This document shows positions 36,548 through 48,223 of a stretch of 64,000 nucleotides of DNA, piece after piece (within the stretch, counting starts at the first letter, position 1; each line of letters starts with the position of its first letter). This DNA comes from Chalara sp. BL73 (taxonomy: Eukaryota; Ascomycota; Leotiomycetes; Helotiales): positions 498,501 through 562,500 of the forward strand of contig CAKJVC010000010.1 of assembly GCA_918026815.1 (NCBI GenBank). The letters run 5' to 3'. The notes beneath the pieces were generated by a model, which was given only the letters and a program-made list of their open reading frames with translations, was not told where the DNA came from and did no database searches. A program made the translations under genes and the position numbers.

Positions 36548-37679
36548 ATGAGGTACTCGACTACCTTGCTTAGTCTTGTGGCTGTAGCATCCGCTCAGAA
36601 ATTCACCTCCATCTTCAACATTACTGCCACGCCTGATCAGGTTATTAACGCTCAGCAGCAACCTGCGCCAGGGCAACCAGGTGCTAAGGGTCAGTTCAAC
36701 TTTGCTATCAACTCCAAAACTGAGACAATCTGCTATGATATCACCCTCTGGGGAGTTACTGGTGACTATCAATCCCCAGCTCGCACTGCGACTCATATCC
36801 ATGAGTCGCCTAGTGGACGGTTGGGCCCTCCTCGCATTGCATTCCCCAACCCACAGCCAGTTGGTAAGTACAGTTCCCTTTACCCAGGTAGCAATTCTAA
36901 CCTGCGATTACAGGCGGACCAAAGGTAGTCCGCAGAAGCGTTGGCTGCTTGACGGGGCCTTTCACTACCGGCATCAAGGCTTCTGATAATGCCACCGACA
37001 CTGGATTTGGCTTCAAACTCGCGCAGATTGAGGCCAATCCAGCTGGCTTCTTCGCTGACTCCCACACAAAACTCTTCCCAGCCGGTGTTGTCCGTGGTCA
37101 GCTCAACCAAAACTTCAAGATCATTAAGCCAAAGTCTGAGGGTGGAAAGGACCTCATTACGGTCACATTCACTAAGACTGAGGAGATCACCATCACTTCC
37201 TGCCCACCCAAAGAGACCAAATGCCCATACGAGGCATGTCTCCTTTCTTGCAATATCGTAACGAAACTGATAGAGAACAGAGCACACCGCTCACAACCAA
37301 TACCGTTAAGGTTTACACCACCGTATGCCCTATATCCGAACTCCCAGTTTACAACTCCACCAGGCCAGTGCCAAAGCCTTCTACTCCAGCCCAAACCAAG
37401 CCAGTCACCGCCAATCCGGCACCAAAGCCAGCCACTTACCCTGCCCCGACTCCCTCTAAGCCAGCGGAAACAAAAAAGCCTACTCCTCTTGCTTCCACGC
37501 AGCCAGAGGCGCCGATCTATACTTATCCTCCCAGTGTCAGTGCCAGCTTTAAGGCGCCAGCGGGAACTGAAGTGCCGCCAGTGTATACTACTCCGCCAAC
37601 CGAGTTTACTGGTGCTGCCGGTACTAACAGTGTTGGTGGTGCACTGATGGGATGTGCGCTCGTTGCTGCTCTTTGGTAA
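36548..37679 (+). CDS. Secreted CHRD-domain protein, probably GPI-anchored
   Basis: Three exons, 36548-36863, 36914-37233 and 37281-37679, encode 344 residues. A signal peptide (MRYSTTLLSLVAVASAQ) opens the protein. A CHRD domain follows (about 18-190), with the typical ICYDITLWGVTG, THIHESPSGRLGPPRIAF and FPAGVVRGQL blocks. Exon 3 encodes a Pro/Thr/Lys-rich wall-type stalk (KPSTPAQTKPVTANP) and a hydrophobic tail (GGALMGCALVAALW) after small residues, as for a GPI signal. The second intron is best read as a 47-bp GC-AG intron (donor GCATGT at 37234): it is phase 0 to phase 0, while the GT two bases on is out of phase. CHRD proteins of fungi are surface proteins of unclear function, sometimes linked to adhesion. 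The order and chemistry of exons support the model. Confidence 0.85.
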
Positions 37680-38100
37680 GTCGTTGTGATAAATGAGGAG
37701 ATGAAATACGGATGTTAAGATGCTTGTTGACATGTATGAGAACATATGGCGGCTTCTTCATTCTCTGTATATCTAATAATGGGGCTTGAAAATCAGTTTA
37801 ATGAAGGTCGAGGAATTGGGGAAGAAGATGAAAAGTTGGTTTTAGTACTCAATTTACTTGATGATGTCTTGATTTTGCGATTACGGGGTCTGATTCTTAT
37901 CGGGTTACTTCGACTTAATCTACATCAACTCTTCAAAAGACGTTCTCAATATGCACTTCATTCCGGTAAAAATATAAAATATACGCTTTGATACTTCTCA
38001 AACTCAAATTAGCCGTTTGGCAAACACAAAGTCTCACTAATTTCGCGCTTATAAACAAAACCGTCTTCTCCAAGAAATTATCCCCCTTCACCAACCAACT
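37680..38100. other. Intergenic tract
   Basis: A plus-strand frame at 37746-37991 is rich in Leu and Arg and lies in the likely 3' UTR of the CHRD gene. Nothing is supported. Confidence 0.4.
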
Positions 38101-38410
38101 TTAAAATACAAACCCGTTAATTACACCCGCGCTCCTTCGATCCACAATCAGCGCGGCCATACTATCTGGTCCTGTTTTCTTAACCAGGTCTTTCCTCCTT
38201 GCCTCATTAACATCAACAGCGATATTCCGCACCAGCGCAGCCGCAGCCCTTTGCAGATAAGCAGAGAATTTAACCTGTATATTCGCGATATCCTCAATAG
38301 AATATACAGACTCATTACTCAGAACCACTGCACAGGCATTGACCTTCACCCATCCTTTAAGCTGACCGTCTATTCTTTCGTTTCGTCTTTGCGCTGCGGC
38401 GGTTGGACGC
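38101..38410 (-). CDS. Orphan coding-like segment without a start codon
   Basis: A minus-strand frame is open for about 103 codons from 38409 to the stop at 38101. It has balanced, protein-like composition: IDGQLKGWVKVNACAVVLSN, then SIEDIANIQVKFSAYLQRAA, then ending in DRRSAGVINGFVF. The only Met is near the C-terminus. It could therefore be the last exon of a spliced gene. A 47-bp candidate intron (38411-38457, GTATGT..GTAG) sits directly upstream in phase, but no ATG could be found in the exon before it. I do not recognise a family. It may also be a gene fragment. Confidence 0.3.
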
Positions 38411-39311
38411 GGAATCAGTAGGGGCTTCTACGCGTGCTCGCTCCAGCTTTTTGGCGGCTCGAAGACCAACATACCTTCTCTAAGCTCGATGGACTAATGA
38501 CAATTAAGAGCGAACTGGAGGCAAGACACGACTTGGTATTTTCTTGTCGTTGACGGAGATTTCATGGATTCCGTGTCATGATTACCGTGTCTGCTGAGTG
38601 TGGCATGGCACTTGTAGCGAGCAACGGAGGATATATAGTATATCCGTTGTGGGGTCCGAACTTCCGCACGGTCTTACGAGGCAGACAATTCTCTGCTAAA
38701 TATGGGTTTCAGAGTTTAGCTGCAATTAAGACGCCTGTGATAAAATTTATCTAGCCCCGGGAGTCTTTGGTACATTACCTCCTCCTCGCTTAAATCAGGA
38801 GTCGAGCCTTAACGAGGGGAACAAAGGGCAGCGTAGTTTGCATGCTGAAAACTTGATCATTATCCACTAGACGCAAACGCCGATCAGATATCTTCAAAAT
38901 GAGTACTGGTATGGTTTCGTATGCTAATATCTTACTCAGGGTGTGGGCTGCTTTTATCTTGATTACCTATTTTAAGTCTTTCACTCGGCATAGCCAGCTC
39001 AAGCATATCCATGGGGATCTCAAAAAGCGGTTCATTAGCTTGAGATTCAGATCTGATTTTGGTCCACAGCTGTGTTCTCGGCCTCATTTGCCGTGAATCG
39101 ATCATTTTCGCTGTTTGACCAAGACTTCATGTAACAGATGCCGGAAATTTCGAGACTGGAAAGGGCGGGAGCGCCTGCAAATAGATTTTGATGGAACGAG
39201 AGGTCTTGATGGATGAAGTCATTCTCTAGATTAACAATCAACATAGCGCGACCAATAAATTTAAGGCCGTGCCTAGCTATTCAGCTAAATATCCTCTTCT
39301 CAGAGATGCTT

Positions 39312-40290
39312 CTATGGAACATGGCTAGTCCGCGCCACCTTATCATTTTTCGGAGGCACAAACTCCGGCCCCAACTCATAAACCTGGAACTTCTGATCTC
39401 GGTTCTCCAGTTCATGTCTCCTCTCATGTACTTCCAGCTCTGACGGGATCCATTTTGTAGCTGGTAGCTCATTCCCATTAAAAACGGAGGGAGAATATTT
39501 CCGCTTCCTGCGCCAGCAGAACCATCCCAGCGCTACGAGTAGGATCAAACCTACAGCAACTGCTATGCTAATACCGATTTTGGCGCCTCCTGACAACCCC
39601 CCCTCTCGCTGTTCGCCGCTTAGAGACGAGGACGAGCTGCCTGTGGCAACTGGGCCGGAACCTATATTTACGCCTGCACCTGTGCTGGCCAAAGTACTCG
39701 ATGGAGAGTTCGCGGTGGAAGTGGTGGAAGTTTCCGGAACCTCTGAGCTTATTCCCGAGCCTGACCGCGTAGAAGTAGCTAGCGATGCCGGGGTTGATGT
39801 TGCCTTCTGGGAACTATCAGAGGATACAACAAGATTCTGAGGCGGCCCGTTTGTAAAGTTCAAGAAGCTCGATCCAAATTGCCCTTGGTGATTTGGAGTA
39901 TCCGAATTCGGGCGGATAATGAGGAAAAACGTTTTGACAACTGACATGTCTAGAAAACCGGTAGTTACAGTCCATATGTATGATTTCGTACTTATATTCC
40001 CTTAGAGATGTTAATGGTTGCTGAGGAAAGAAGAAGGGAGACTGACTAGCGATTATATACTCCTGACTAACACATCCTGAACTGATATCGGCACAGAATT
40101 CAGCTGTTCGAGGAAACTGTTGGTACAACATGAGATCGTAGAAATCGAGCGTTGTCTGCCATTTCAGTTCTATTGTTGAGCCGATCGATAGGACGGTATT
40201 ATTTGGGCCATTCTCGCCACTTGGGGGTGGATATACGAAATCGTTGTCAGGCTGTTGAACTTGTCTGCGCACTGGTAAAGCATTGTCCAT
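39312..40290 (-). CDS. Single-pass membrane protein with Ser/Thr-rich stalk
   Basis: Exons 40290-40047 and 40000-39312 encode 310 residues. The 46-bp intron (GTCAGT..CTAAG) is needed: it leads from QEYIIAR into NISTKSYIWTVTTGFLDMS and VVKTFFLIIRPNSD, a pattern of many fungal cell-surface proteins (PPSGEN.., IGSTIELKWQTTLDFYDLML, then WTVTTG..FFLII). A Ser/Thr/Gly-rich stalk, one membrane span (IGISIAVAVGLILLVALGWF) and a basic cytosolic start (CWRRKRKY) follow. Such proteins are type I membrane glycoproteins. The ATG at 40290 gives no signal peptide, so an upstream exon with one may be missing: CCAG before codon 7 could be its acceptor, but no hydrophobic first exon was found. Confidence 0.65.
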
Positions 40291-41209
40291 CGAAGAAATA
40301 GTGAAATATAAACAATGAATAAATTATGACGAAAATTGGGTATTTGCCTCAAAATATTTTGCGATCAACAGTGCGAAACTCAAAATTGAACAATAGAAAA
40401 TGCAGAAACACACGGAAGAAAGCTAGCAGAGTCGAAGCGGCGGGAGATGGGGAGATTAAGAAGATATTAAAAACCCAACAGCAGTGACATAGACGGCCGA
40501 ATACCAACCTGTGCACATCCCAATGCCTGATTTTCTCGCGTTTCTGATTGCACGACTATCCCTTTCGAGGAGTTGGATGCTCCAAGAGACCGAACTAAAT
40601 GTTGGTGGCGCAGGACGTATGTTTAGCATTTTCCTGTAACGGCGCTTAACTCCCAAGCCGGTTGTAATTCAGCTCTCGTATTGCGGAGATCATCTACTTT
40701 CATGATGATACTCATTGACGAGAATATGTACTGAGCGACAATTGAGGATTCGATAAAAACTACATGCATCAACATGCACGTGCACTCATGGGAAATGAGC
40801 CCGAAATCTGGCAAACATCTGCGCCAAGAATGCTAAGACCATGAATCATGAAACCTTTTTCACGCCGGCGTCTATTGACTCGGTGAAAAACAACCAACCT
40901 GACACATCACGGATGCTCGACTTTACAAAAGCCAGATCGCTATGACGGGATTTATATACAGACGGCTGAAAATAGATAAATATGCTGCTGTGAGCGACAC
41001 CTGAATCCCGAATCGCACATGAGAAGCAAGCAAGAGTTCGCGTTATACAGTTGTGTATGCCGAAGGAGAGAAAGAGGGAGGAAGGACCATCAACGGCCAC
41101 GGCGTGTAGCTCAGCTTCTCATGCCAATAGCATACCATCTTGCAATAGCTTCGAGCCCATTACGCAGTCAAAAACAATGAGCAAACCTGATATTACTCCG
41201 GTAACTATT
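40291..41209. other. Intergenic tract between surface-protein gene and HET relic
   Basis: No gene supported. The hydrophobic frame near 40500 (MCTGWYSAVYVTAVGFLISS) ends in a stop and has no donor, so it could not be joined to the gene at 40290. Confidence 0.35.
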
Positions 41210-43300
41210 TCACTCCAGAATTATGCTAACCAAGCTATCTTCCTTGCCGACCACTGCCGCGCCGAACTTGATGCCATTGACATAAGCATTACCAATTGGT
41301 TTATTTCGTCGAAGCACAAATGGTGTTTGCCCGCCGGCCAACACCAATATTTCGTCCCCGGCTTGTGAAAGGTCTGGTCCCAGTCCAGACACTCTATTAA
41401 ATGTTCTCAAGAGACATCTAGTGTAGGCACAGCGCGCGATCTCTAGTTCCATGTAACTATAAAGCTTTCTTCGTGCAGGAGTGTTCTCGAAAGTTTTAAC
41501 GTCAAAGTTTCTCTGAATCGTGTCCCAAAGAATGCTTGAGGATGCTGTTCACCCTTGATGAGTGTTTCCCAGAGACGAATGATGGAATTTTGTTTCTCGC
41601 CAGTATTGAGATCAAAGGTCTCCCAATCTTTGCGGGAGTGTGAATATAGCATCAGAATAGTCAATACGGTATTTAGATGTGCTGACGGAAATTCCCATCC
41701 TCTGAACCTGTTGCACATTCCGGTTCTGACGAATTCGTCGAGGCGGGTACTATTTCATCTTCTCATCGATGTGGTAACTACTGGGTACATGGCGACGAGA
41801 TGAAATCAGAGGTTATCTCCGGTGACGGGCGGCTGGCAGTTGGAGCTGACAGTTATTATGCTTCCACAACACACGCCCTGAACTCTAAAGAGGTCTGACT
41901 ATGGGCCTGCTTGCCCTGATGGGTCTCACTTAGCACTATTATTTGCATTCCACGCCAAGCCTGGAGTAATAAGCTCTATGTGAGGTCCCAATTGCCCGGT
42001 CTGGTACCCAAGTGGGAAGTCCAGTTGTTCTTCAATCCATTGGGTGATTCTTGATATTGAGAGGCTCTGAGGATTGCTGGTTTTATATGCGGGACCTGGT
42101 CAAGATTATGAACACTCTTGCTGCTGAAATACTATAATCTACCATCATTAGCGCCTTAATAGTCGCTTGATTAGCGAGTGAAAGAAGTGCATACAATTTA
42201 TCCATTGGATCAGTTGACTTCAATGAGCGGAAGTTTCAAACTAGCCATTCTAGCATCAACATTCCATCCATAAGATTCTTCTCTTCGCGTATCAGCTCCC
42301 GGGCAGTATCGAAATATCTGACTTGAGTATGAAGACTGCCTTGAGCACCTGTAACTTTGTGATAGGCAGCTGGAAAATTGTTTATGCCTATGGCACTGAT
42401 GAGAGATTTTGGTTGAAGACGAGCGGAACCGTGTGACGCTGAAGCTGGCTATGCGAGACCTTTGAGCTTTCGGCTCTTCTGAAAATTCTCCCCGGGAAAT
42501 GCTCTCTGTCCGCAAACAAAGAGGAGATCTTGTGCGGAGGTGATCTCCTGAACCTCCCAGATTCGATTAAAATAACTACGTTGCAGGAAAGCCTTCTGTG
42601 CGAGCTAATCCTCCAGACCTATGGGCTGGGTCCTTCATTTTGAAGCGGATAACCGCTCGTTTGTGATATATAAGGGACGAGAGGACTCGATATCCCGAAG
42701 CGATACAGCTGGTAGTTGCTCCAAGGTAAACAGTGCGTCCTGAGCTGATGCATCTTCAGTCCAAGTTAGCAAATTACCATTTCAGCACGGCCAAATATAT
42801 CGCCCCTAAATTCTAGAGCCTCAGAGTCAGTTTTGCCTATTCGAGAATGTTTCTAGTATATCAGACTGTTTCAGAAGCGTACTGCTCTCAGGACATGTCC
42901 AAGGGGAACATGGTTGTTTTGAGAACAAAAAAGACCGAGAGGATTTCCGATATAGCGAATTTATTCCGAGAAGCTTGCCCTTACATCATGAATACTTGAG
43001 ATTCCCTCTCAGACATATCGGCTTGGCTGATGCAGATGGCATCTATCCAGAGGTGTTCTTGCATCTCTTTGCCCGCATATACAACTACTGTGGATTTCAG
43101 CATCTGAAGAGCGCAAGCTAACCTTCGAAGGATATTTATCGGCTTCCCATTGCAGTAGAAGGCGGAAGATAGACCTTCTGAGACTGTAATCTTATGTATT
43201 GGAACTCGGATCCCACCAGGTATACGACAGCGCATCGAACAGAGGCGCACTGGAGAGCGCTACGCATGAAGACTGAAACAAATGTAAGTTTTTACGATCG
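41210..43300 (-). pseudogene. Decayed HET-domain (heterokaryon incompatibility) gene
   Basis: Pieces of one HET gene lie in order on the minus strand but in different frames. Near 43270-43200 FDALSYTWWDPSS is followed by a stop. Frame-shifted, CNGKPINILRRLACALQ and LWIDAICISQADMSERESQV (about 43150-42985) follow; this is the HET signature. A GTAAGG donor comes after it, but the candidate next exon (YASETV) hits a stop at once. Near 42573-42449 FNRIWEVQEITSAQDLLFV is readable, then a stop. Further on are FRETLTLKLSRTL (41480) and GDEILVLAGGQTPFVLRR with YVNGIKFGAAVVG (about 41340-41240), the usual C-terminal block. Frame changes and stops in the conserved parts indicate loss of function. HET proteins trigger cell death on fusion of incompatible hyphae. 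Extra introns could rescue part of this, but not the first frameshift. Confidence 0.7.
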
Positions 43301-44249
43301 CCATCCTTTATCATGATGAGCAGTGCCGGTGATGAAGATGGAAGAGCCTTGTGGCGTATCTTCACTCGACTCAGATCGAGGTCTGTGAGAAATCGATCCC
43401 AGCTTGGCTACAAAGCTAATGAATCCATATTACGCTATGCTCGTGAACAAGTGATCGCGATATCGACATTGATACCTGTGAACCGGCTGCATCGATGCAG
43501 CTGTAAAGAGGAAGGGAGCTGAAGGAGCTATTACCATCGTCTAGCTGCCTGACAGCCCAGACAAGAGAACTAGTATTAAGATGTGAATCAAACTGAGATA
43601 ATCTTTGGGCATGACCATTCGTTTAGTAGCGTCATAAATTACTTCAGCCTGGATCTGCCTTTGAGGATGTCTGAAAGATGCTTAGCACTTGTCCTGCGGT
43701 GCTGAAATCTCCATCCATTTCATTCTGTTCGGCCGCGAGGAGTGATCACGTGTGTTCTATATTTAACGGCCTTCGTTATAAACGTTGTTTCCCTCAAAGG
43801 TACCCACCGGTATGAAAATATCTTCTTATTTGGTTGTGGAACCCCATATCTTATTTTGGCCAAGATTTTACACCGTAGGCATCCGACCACAACGGATATA
43901 TGCCGATTGATACCTTTACATCATGCATGCATTGATGCAGCTCGCAATGTTGGGTTCTCAAACTCTATAGAGACGGAGCTTTCAAGGTTATAAAAAACAA
44001 AGCACAGTGGCTGGGAGAGATACTAACTCTCCGTGGCATCGCCTGCAAGTCAGGTTTAAGGTCAGATGCAGTTCTGACGCAGTTATCATATTAGACTAGA
44101 CCTGGGTATCGGCACGGTAACAGGATGGCGCTTCAACAACCGGAGCATGTGCTGGGCGAATTGATTCATCTAAGATAGATAGCGAATAGACATCACGCTA
44201 CTTGAAGCTTGTTGATATTAGGCGATATTGCTAGTTCATACATTCAGGT
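43301..44249. other. Intergenic tract
   Basis: Possible further 5' remains of the HET gene lie at 43301-43520 on the minus strand; TTTCAG just before the ALSYTW block looks like an old acceptor. Nothing complete is present. Confidence 0.35.
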
Positions 44250-46382
44250 TTAGCCATGCCCATTTGCACGATTCATTGGTCCCCAATTCTCCCTTGGGTT
44301 GACTTGATATCGTACCAACCTTCTCGTATCAGTTTCCTTTCCCAAGGTTTCATCAAAGACGATGTTGCTATGCTTGGCCGCCTCGTTAGCCTCCTCTTCA
44401 CTCTTTGGGGCATCTCCAATAGGCTCTTTTTTGGGTTGCTCGTCAAGGCGCATAATATTCCAACCAGCAGTGCCTTTCCTTATCGCCCCATCCTTGATCG
44501 GAGCCTTTTGCTTCACCCATTCCCGCATTATATCCCATATCACACCCCACGGCGCGTCTGTCTTTATGCTTCCCGGTTTCGTATGACTCCTTGTAACCCT
44601 GTGTCCCAAATGCCGGATAGCGCCCCTAAGTGCATTCTCATGAGGTGTAACACAATGAATCACCTTCGAAAGCGCTGATGGAATAAAAAAGAAAGGATAT
44701 GGATCAGTCATTGCAGGATCGTAGCGTTTGGTTTTTGAAGTCGCAGTAGGCGAGTCAGGATTTTCCTCAGGAGGAAGGGTTTCGTCTAATGCCACATTAA
44801 GCATGCCTTCAATTCGATCGGTAGTGTGATAGGTGTCCTTGGATACTTTGGGAAGACCGTCTAAAATCCTCTTGATAAATTCAGGCGAATGTATTGGCCC
44901 TGCGTACATTGGCCCAGCCATGTGAGTCTTCATTCCACAATGGCTACAGTTAGTCGATGCTGCAGGAGCTGCTTCGAAAACATGTTTCCAGAAATGTCCT
45001 TTCCCGCTCTTGTTCGGCGCGAGCTTGTTCCTTGCAACCATCTGAGTTGTCCAGGCGCCGCATCCAACATCGCAGTTATATACCACCATTGTTTTCCCTG
45101 CTAAGAACTTCACATCTGCCGCAGATTTATAGATTCGCACAAAAACACGAGCATAAAAATCAATTGACAGAGAGAGGAGAGGTTCCATAGCAAGCCCGTA
45201 CTTTGCAGCTGAAGTAGCGATCGCATGAAGAATAAGTCGAAGACCACCTTCGTGGGAGTGTAGACCTTTGATAGGAATACCTCCATAAAGCGAGTATGCC
45301 TTTTCAGGATATCCATTTGAAGCCCAAACCCCGGCATCAGTGCATGTCACGCAGAGCAGACCCCCATCATCACGAACTGACTGTACTGCAGCGTCTAAGA
45401 AGGGTGCAGCAGTGCCGTATGGGTCAAGATCAATAACATCGTACTTTGCGGTTGGGGTATTCCTACCCTTTTCATCTCTACCGGAGTCTCCCGCCAAGTT
45501 ATACATATGTGTCATCGCATTCCCCGTAACTGACTTTATTTTCCCCTGCAATTTATTGTGTGCAACGTTGATATTAATAGTTTTTGTTGCGGCAGGAAGA
45601 AGATCATTTGCTGTGACCGAGGTGGTGAAGGGGATTTCGTGGACATATCGTAGAGCACGTAAGCCAGTAGCCGAAAGTGCGTCCAGAACCGTGAAGGGCG
45701 GCTGCCTTGTACTTGACTCACTTTTCTGCTCAGGATCGGTAGCCTCTGCCGATATTGCCTGTGTTTCTGCTAGTGGATCCTTGTGGTCGACACCGTGCGA
45801 GTCGCCTTCGGCTCTAACTTGAACATCAGCACCGCTGATATGGCCTTTCAGCTCCGAATTTGCAGCATCATCGTGGATATCCATGACAGCCGTCCCAGCT
45901 CCATTGTCTATTTTGCTAGCTTTCCTCGAGACATCCCCCTCTACAACCACATGCTCTCTCTTCCGCTTCTTTTCTCTAATCTTGTCTTTCAACTTTTTCT
46001 GGTTCCTTTCGGCTTGAGCCTTTTTCCTTTCGACCACCTGCTCGCCATACGCCTTGATAGCTAGTACACTCAAATCTCGATTAAATTGCTGGATGGGGTT
46101 GTAGAAAACCGATTGCGCCTGATTATCGCCCTGTGGAGTAGTTTGAGGAGTCGTAGAGGCGTCTGCAGGGATAAGAATATATGCGAGTCCTTCCTTCACT
46201 GTCGTATACTCTTTCCCTTCATGAGAAATCTTCTGTCCAGCTGCTGGAGCCGCTGTGATGTCTGGAAGCTTATTCGACATGGTTGTCACAAACGCGCGAA
46301 ACTGCGTCCTTTTTACAGATGGATAGGAGGAAGCAGCATACCGCCGCAGAATAACGTGAGTAGTGGATTGAAAACGCTTCAT
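44250..46382 (-). CDS. trm1: tRNA (guanine26-N2)-dimethyltransferase Trm1
   Basis: A single exon encodes 710 residues. The enzyme makes N2,N2-dimethylguanosine at position 26 of tRNAs with S-adenosylmethionine. Motifs are SVFYNPIQQFNRDLSVLAIK (N-terminal), TVLDALSATGLRALRY (AdoMet site), DVIDLDPYGTAAPFLD (catalytic Asp-Pro-Tyr) and the C-terminal CSHCGMKTHMAGPMYAGPIH. The N-terminus (MKRFQSTTHVILRRYAASSY) is basic and amphipathic as in mitochondrial presequences, and Met35 (MSNKLPDI) gives a second start. Yeast Trm1 likewise uses two starts to serve mitochondria and nucleus. Acidic/charged insertions of about 100 residues (KKRKREHVVVEGD region) are likely disordered and include a nuclear-signal-like KKRKRE. 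The gene is compact and intact. Confidence 0.97.
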   Translation of the reverse strand: MKRFQSTTHVILRRYAASSYPSVKRTQFRAFVTTMSNKLPDITAAPAAGQKISHEGKEYTTVKEGLAYILIPADASTTPQTTPQGDNQAQSVFYNPIQQFNRDLSVLAIKAYGEQVVERKKAQAERNQKKLKDKIREKKRKREHVVVEGDVSRKASKIDNGAGTAVMDIHDDAANSELKGHISGADVQVRAEGDSHGVDHKDPLAETQAISAEATDPEQKSESSTRQPPFTVLDALSATGLRALRYVHEIPFTTSVTANDLLPAATKTININVAHNKLQGKIKSVTGNAMTHMYNLAGDSGRDEKGRNTPTAKYDVIDLDPYGTAAPFLDAAVQSVRDDGGLLCVTCTDAGVWASNGYPEKAYSLYGGIPIKGLHSHEGGLRLILHAIATSAAKYGLAMEPLLSLSIDFYARVFVRIYKSAADVKFLAGKTMVVYNCDVGCGAWTTQMVARNKLAPNKSGKGHFWKHVFEAAPAASTNCSHCGMKTHMAGPMYAGPIHSPEFIKRILDGLPKVSKDTYHTTDRIEGMLNVALDETLPPEENPDSPTATSKTKRYDPAMTDPYPFFFIPSALSKVIHCVTPHENALRGAIRHLGHRVTRSHTKPGSIKTDAPWGVIWDIMREWVKQKAPIKDGAIRKGTAGWNIMRLDEQPKKEPIGDAPKSEEEANEAAKHSNIVFDETLGKETDTRRLVRYQVNPRENWGPMNRANGHG

Positions 46383-46842
46383 TCAAGGTGAGTGAAGCAT
46401 GTGCTCATGACTGGTAATAATTTGCAAAGGCTAGGACGGACCTTTTTTTTTGTGGATCCAACTGTTTTTCGCTAAATATTGGACTCGGCTATCCCTCACA
46501 ACGTATCCGAGACCACCGGGCCGGCGATCAAATGCCGAGAGCATTGATCCGCCGAGAGAGCACAAGTTGTTACCACCTACCATTTCTATTCCACATAGAC
46601 GAAAAAGCTCACTTTTGGGAATATACGGATAGTGTTGTTTCATTACTGGCAAGCGATGTTGATAGTTGCGTGAAATCGTTATGACTAGGCCAAGTTTCAA
46701 TGGACAAACTTCACTTGTCCAACCAGGAGATCATGATACATTTTTGCCAAACTTTCGCAGATAGATAACTCCTTACACGTAGAGACTTTAAAGTCACCTG
46801 CTACAAATTCTTTTTGAAGGGTTCACTAGGTTTAAATTCTAT

Positions 46843-48223
46843 TTATTCGCCCTTCCATACTGCTTCAATGACGGCAAAGAACGTCAATGGATTCCAGTTA
46901 ACCTGAACAACATCAAATCGCTCATCTGCCAACTTGAAGATGTTCCTATATGCATCAGCTGACCGCTCGCTAGCATTGAATAGCGCCATCATTCTTAAGT
47001 CGGTGGCCGTGCCATACTGCTGAATTGCTCTGGGCATAGGCGGCCCTTCCTCTTTCTTCTCAGTGCCATCTTCCACTTTTCCAATATATTCGATTAGGAT
47101 AACTCGGCTTCCAGGCTTCAGTGCTGGCACCAAGTTACGCAGAATATTGATAGCTGCTGGCTCTGGATAATCATGGAGAATAAGTTTGAGTATATAAAAG
47201 TCAGCCTGGGTAGATTGTGGCTTGAAAAGGTCGTGCTCGACGAATGAAACTTGTTCTTTTACGTCAGCAGGCAGATTCTCGTCAAAGACAGGCTTGACTT
47301 TTGGCATATCCTGGACCACAAATTTCAGGTCGGGGAACTTTCTTGCGAGTAAAATGGAGTCGTGCCCTGCCGAGCCGCCAACCTGCCTGATGTTAGATAA
47401 TCAAATATTCCAGATCATACATACTTACATCCACTACTGTTGCCTTTCCTGCAGATTTCCAGTCATAGCAATCCAATATTATGCCCTCAAGTCGGAAAAT
47501 ACTATTCAGAAACTCCATGAACTGAACGAATTCCTTTTGCCGCCAGCCACGTTTCTCTCCTTCACCATCATGCTCCAGATAATCCCAGGAATTACGATAC
47601 TTTCCAGCATGAACCAATGCGAATGAAGTCTCGCCGATCTCTTTCGTCAGTTCCGGTTTTCCTTTGGTATACTTTTCAAGCGCATGGTTTAAAACCATCA
47701 GGGGTGCGCTCGAAGTGTCCAAAACTGAAGAAACCAAGGAGCTCAAACCGGCTTGCTTAGCAAGCGCGACTGATCGCGACGTATGCGCCACCCCAGATGC
47801 CGTCTCAGTGAAGATGCGTAGGTTGAAAGCATGTTGCAGAAGCCGCTTCGCTACCTCCTCTGGAAGAGATATTCGTTCCGCGATCTCCTTATATGAAGCA
47901 GTTCCTTCCAATGGCACAGCGTTCCAGACTTTGAAATGATTCAGGGTATTCAAGCATGCCGCATCTGGCATGACGCAATGAACATAGTTAAATATGCTCT
48001 CTGTTGGGCCCTGGATCAGAATTGACAGATCGTTCAAGGCGTCTAATAATTTTGATCGAATCATGAACGCTTCTGCTGATAACTTATCTCCATAGCTCAC
48101 AGGACTGCTAGCTGCGAAAGTTGGTTGCGCAATATGGCTTTCGTGTAGAAATTTGGTAAAGCCCGCTGTGAGCTCAGTGATTTGAGCTGCAAGGCCATTG
48201 AGCGTTGGCTGTAAATCTGCCAT
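46843..48223 (-). CDS. AdoMet-dependent O-methyltransferase (COMT-like)
   Basis: Exons 48223-47429 and 47382-46843 (46-bp intron with a CTAAC branch site) encode 444 residues. The N-terminal half has the winged-helix dimerisation region with YKEIAERISLPEEVAKRLLQ. The intron interrupts the AdoMet motif: splicing gives VVDVGGSAGHDS, followed by KFPDLKFVVQDMPKV. DFYILKLILHDYPEPAAINI contains the His that acts as general base in this family, and PGSRVILIEYIG follows. This is the type used to methylate hydroxyl groups of aromatic natural products in fungi. The nearest other enzymes are 9-16 kb away (BVMO, ligase, SDR), so membership in one pathway is possible but not shown. Confidence 0.92.

Noticed and set aside
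44256..46391. Long plus-strand frames opposite trm1
   Set aside because: Shadows of the trm1 coding strand; no motifs.
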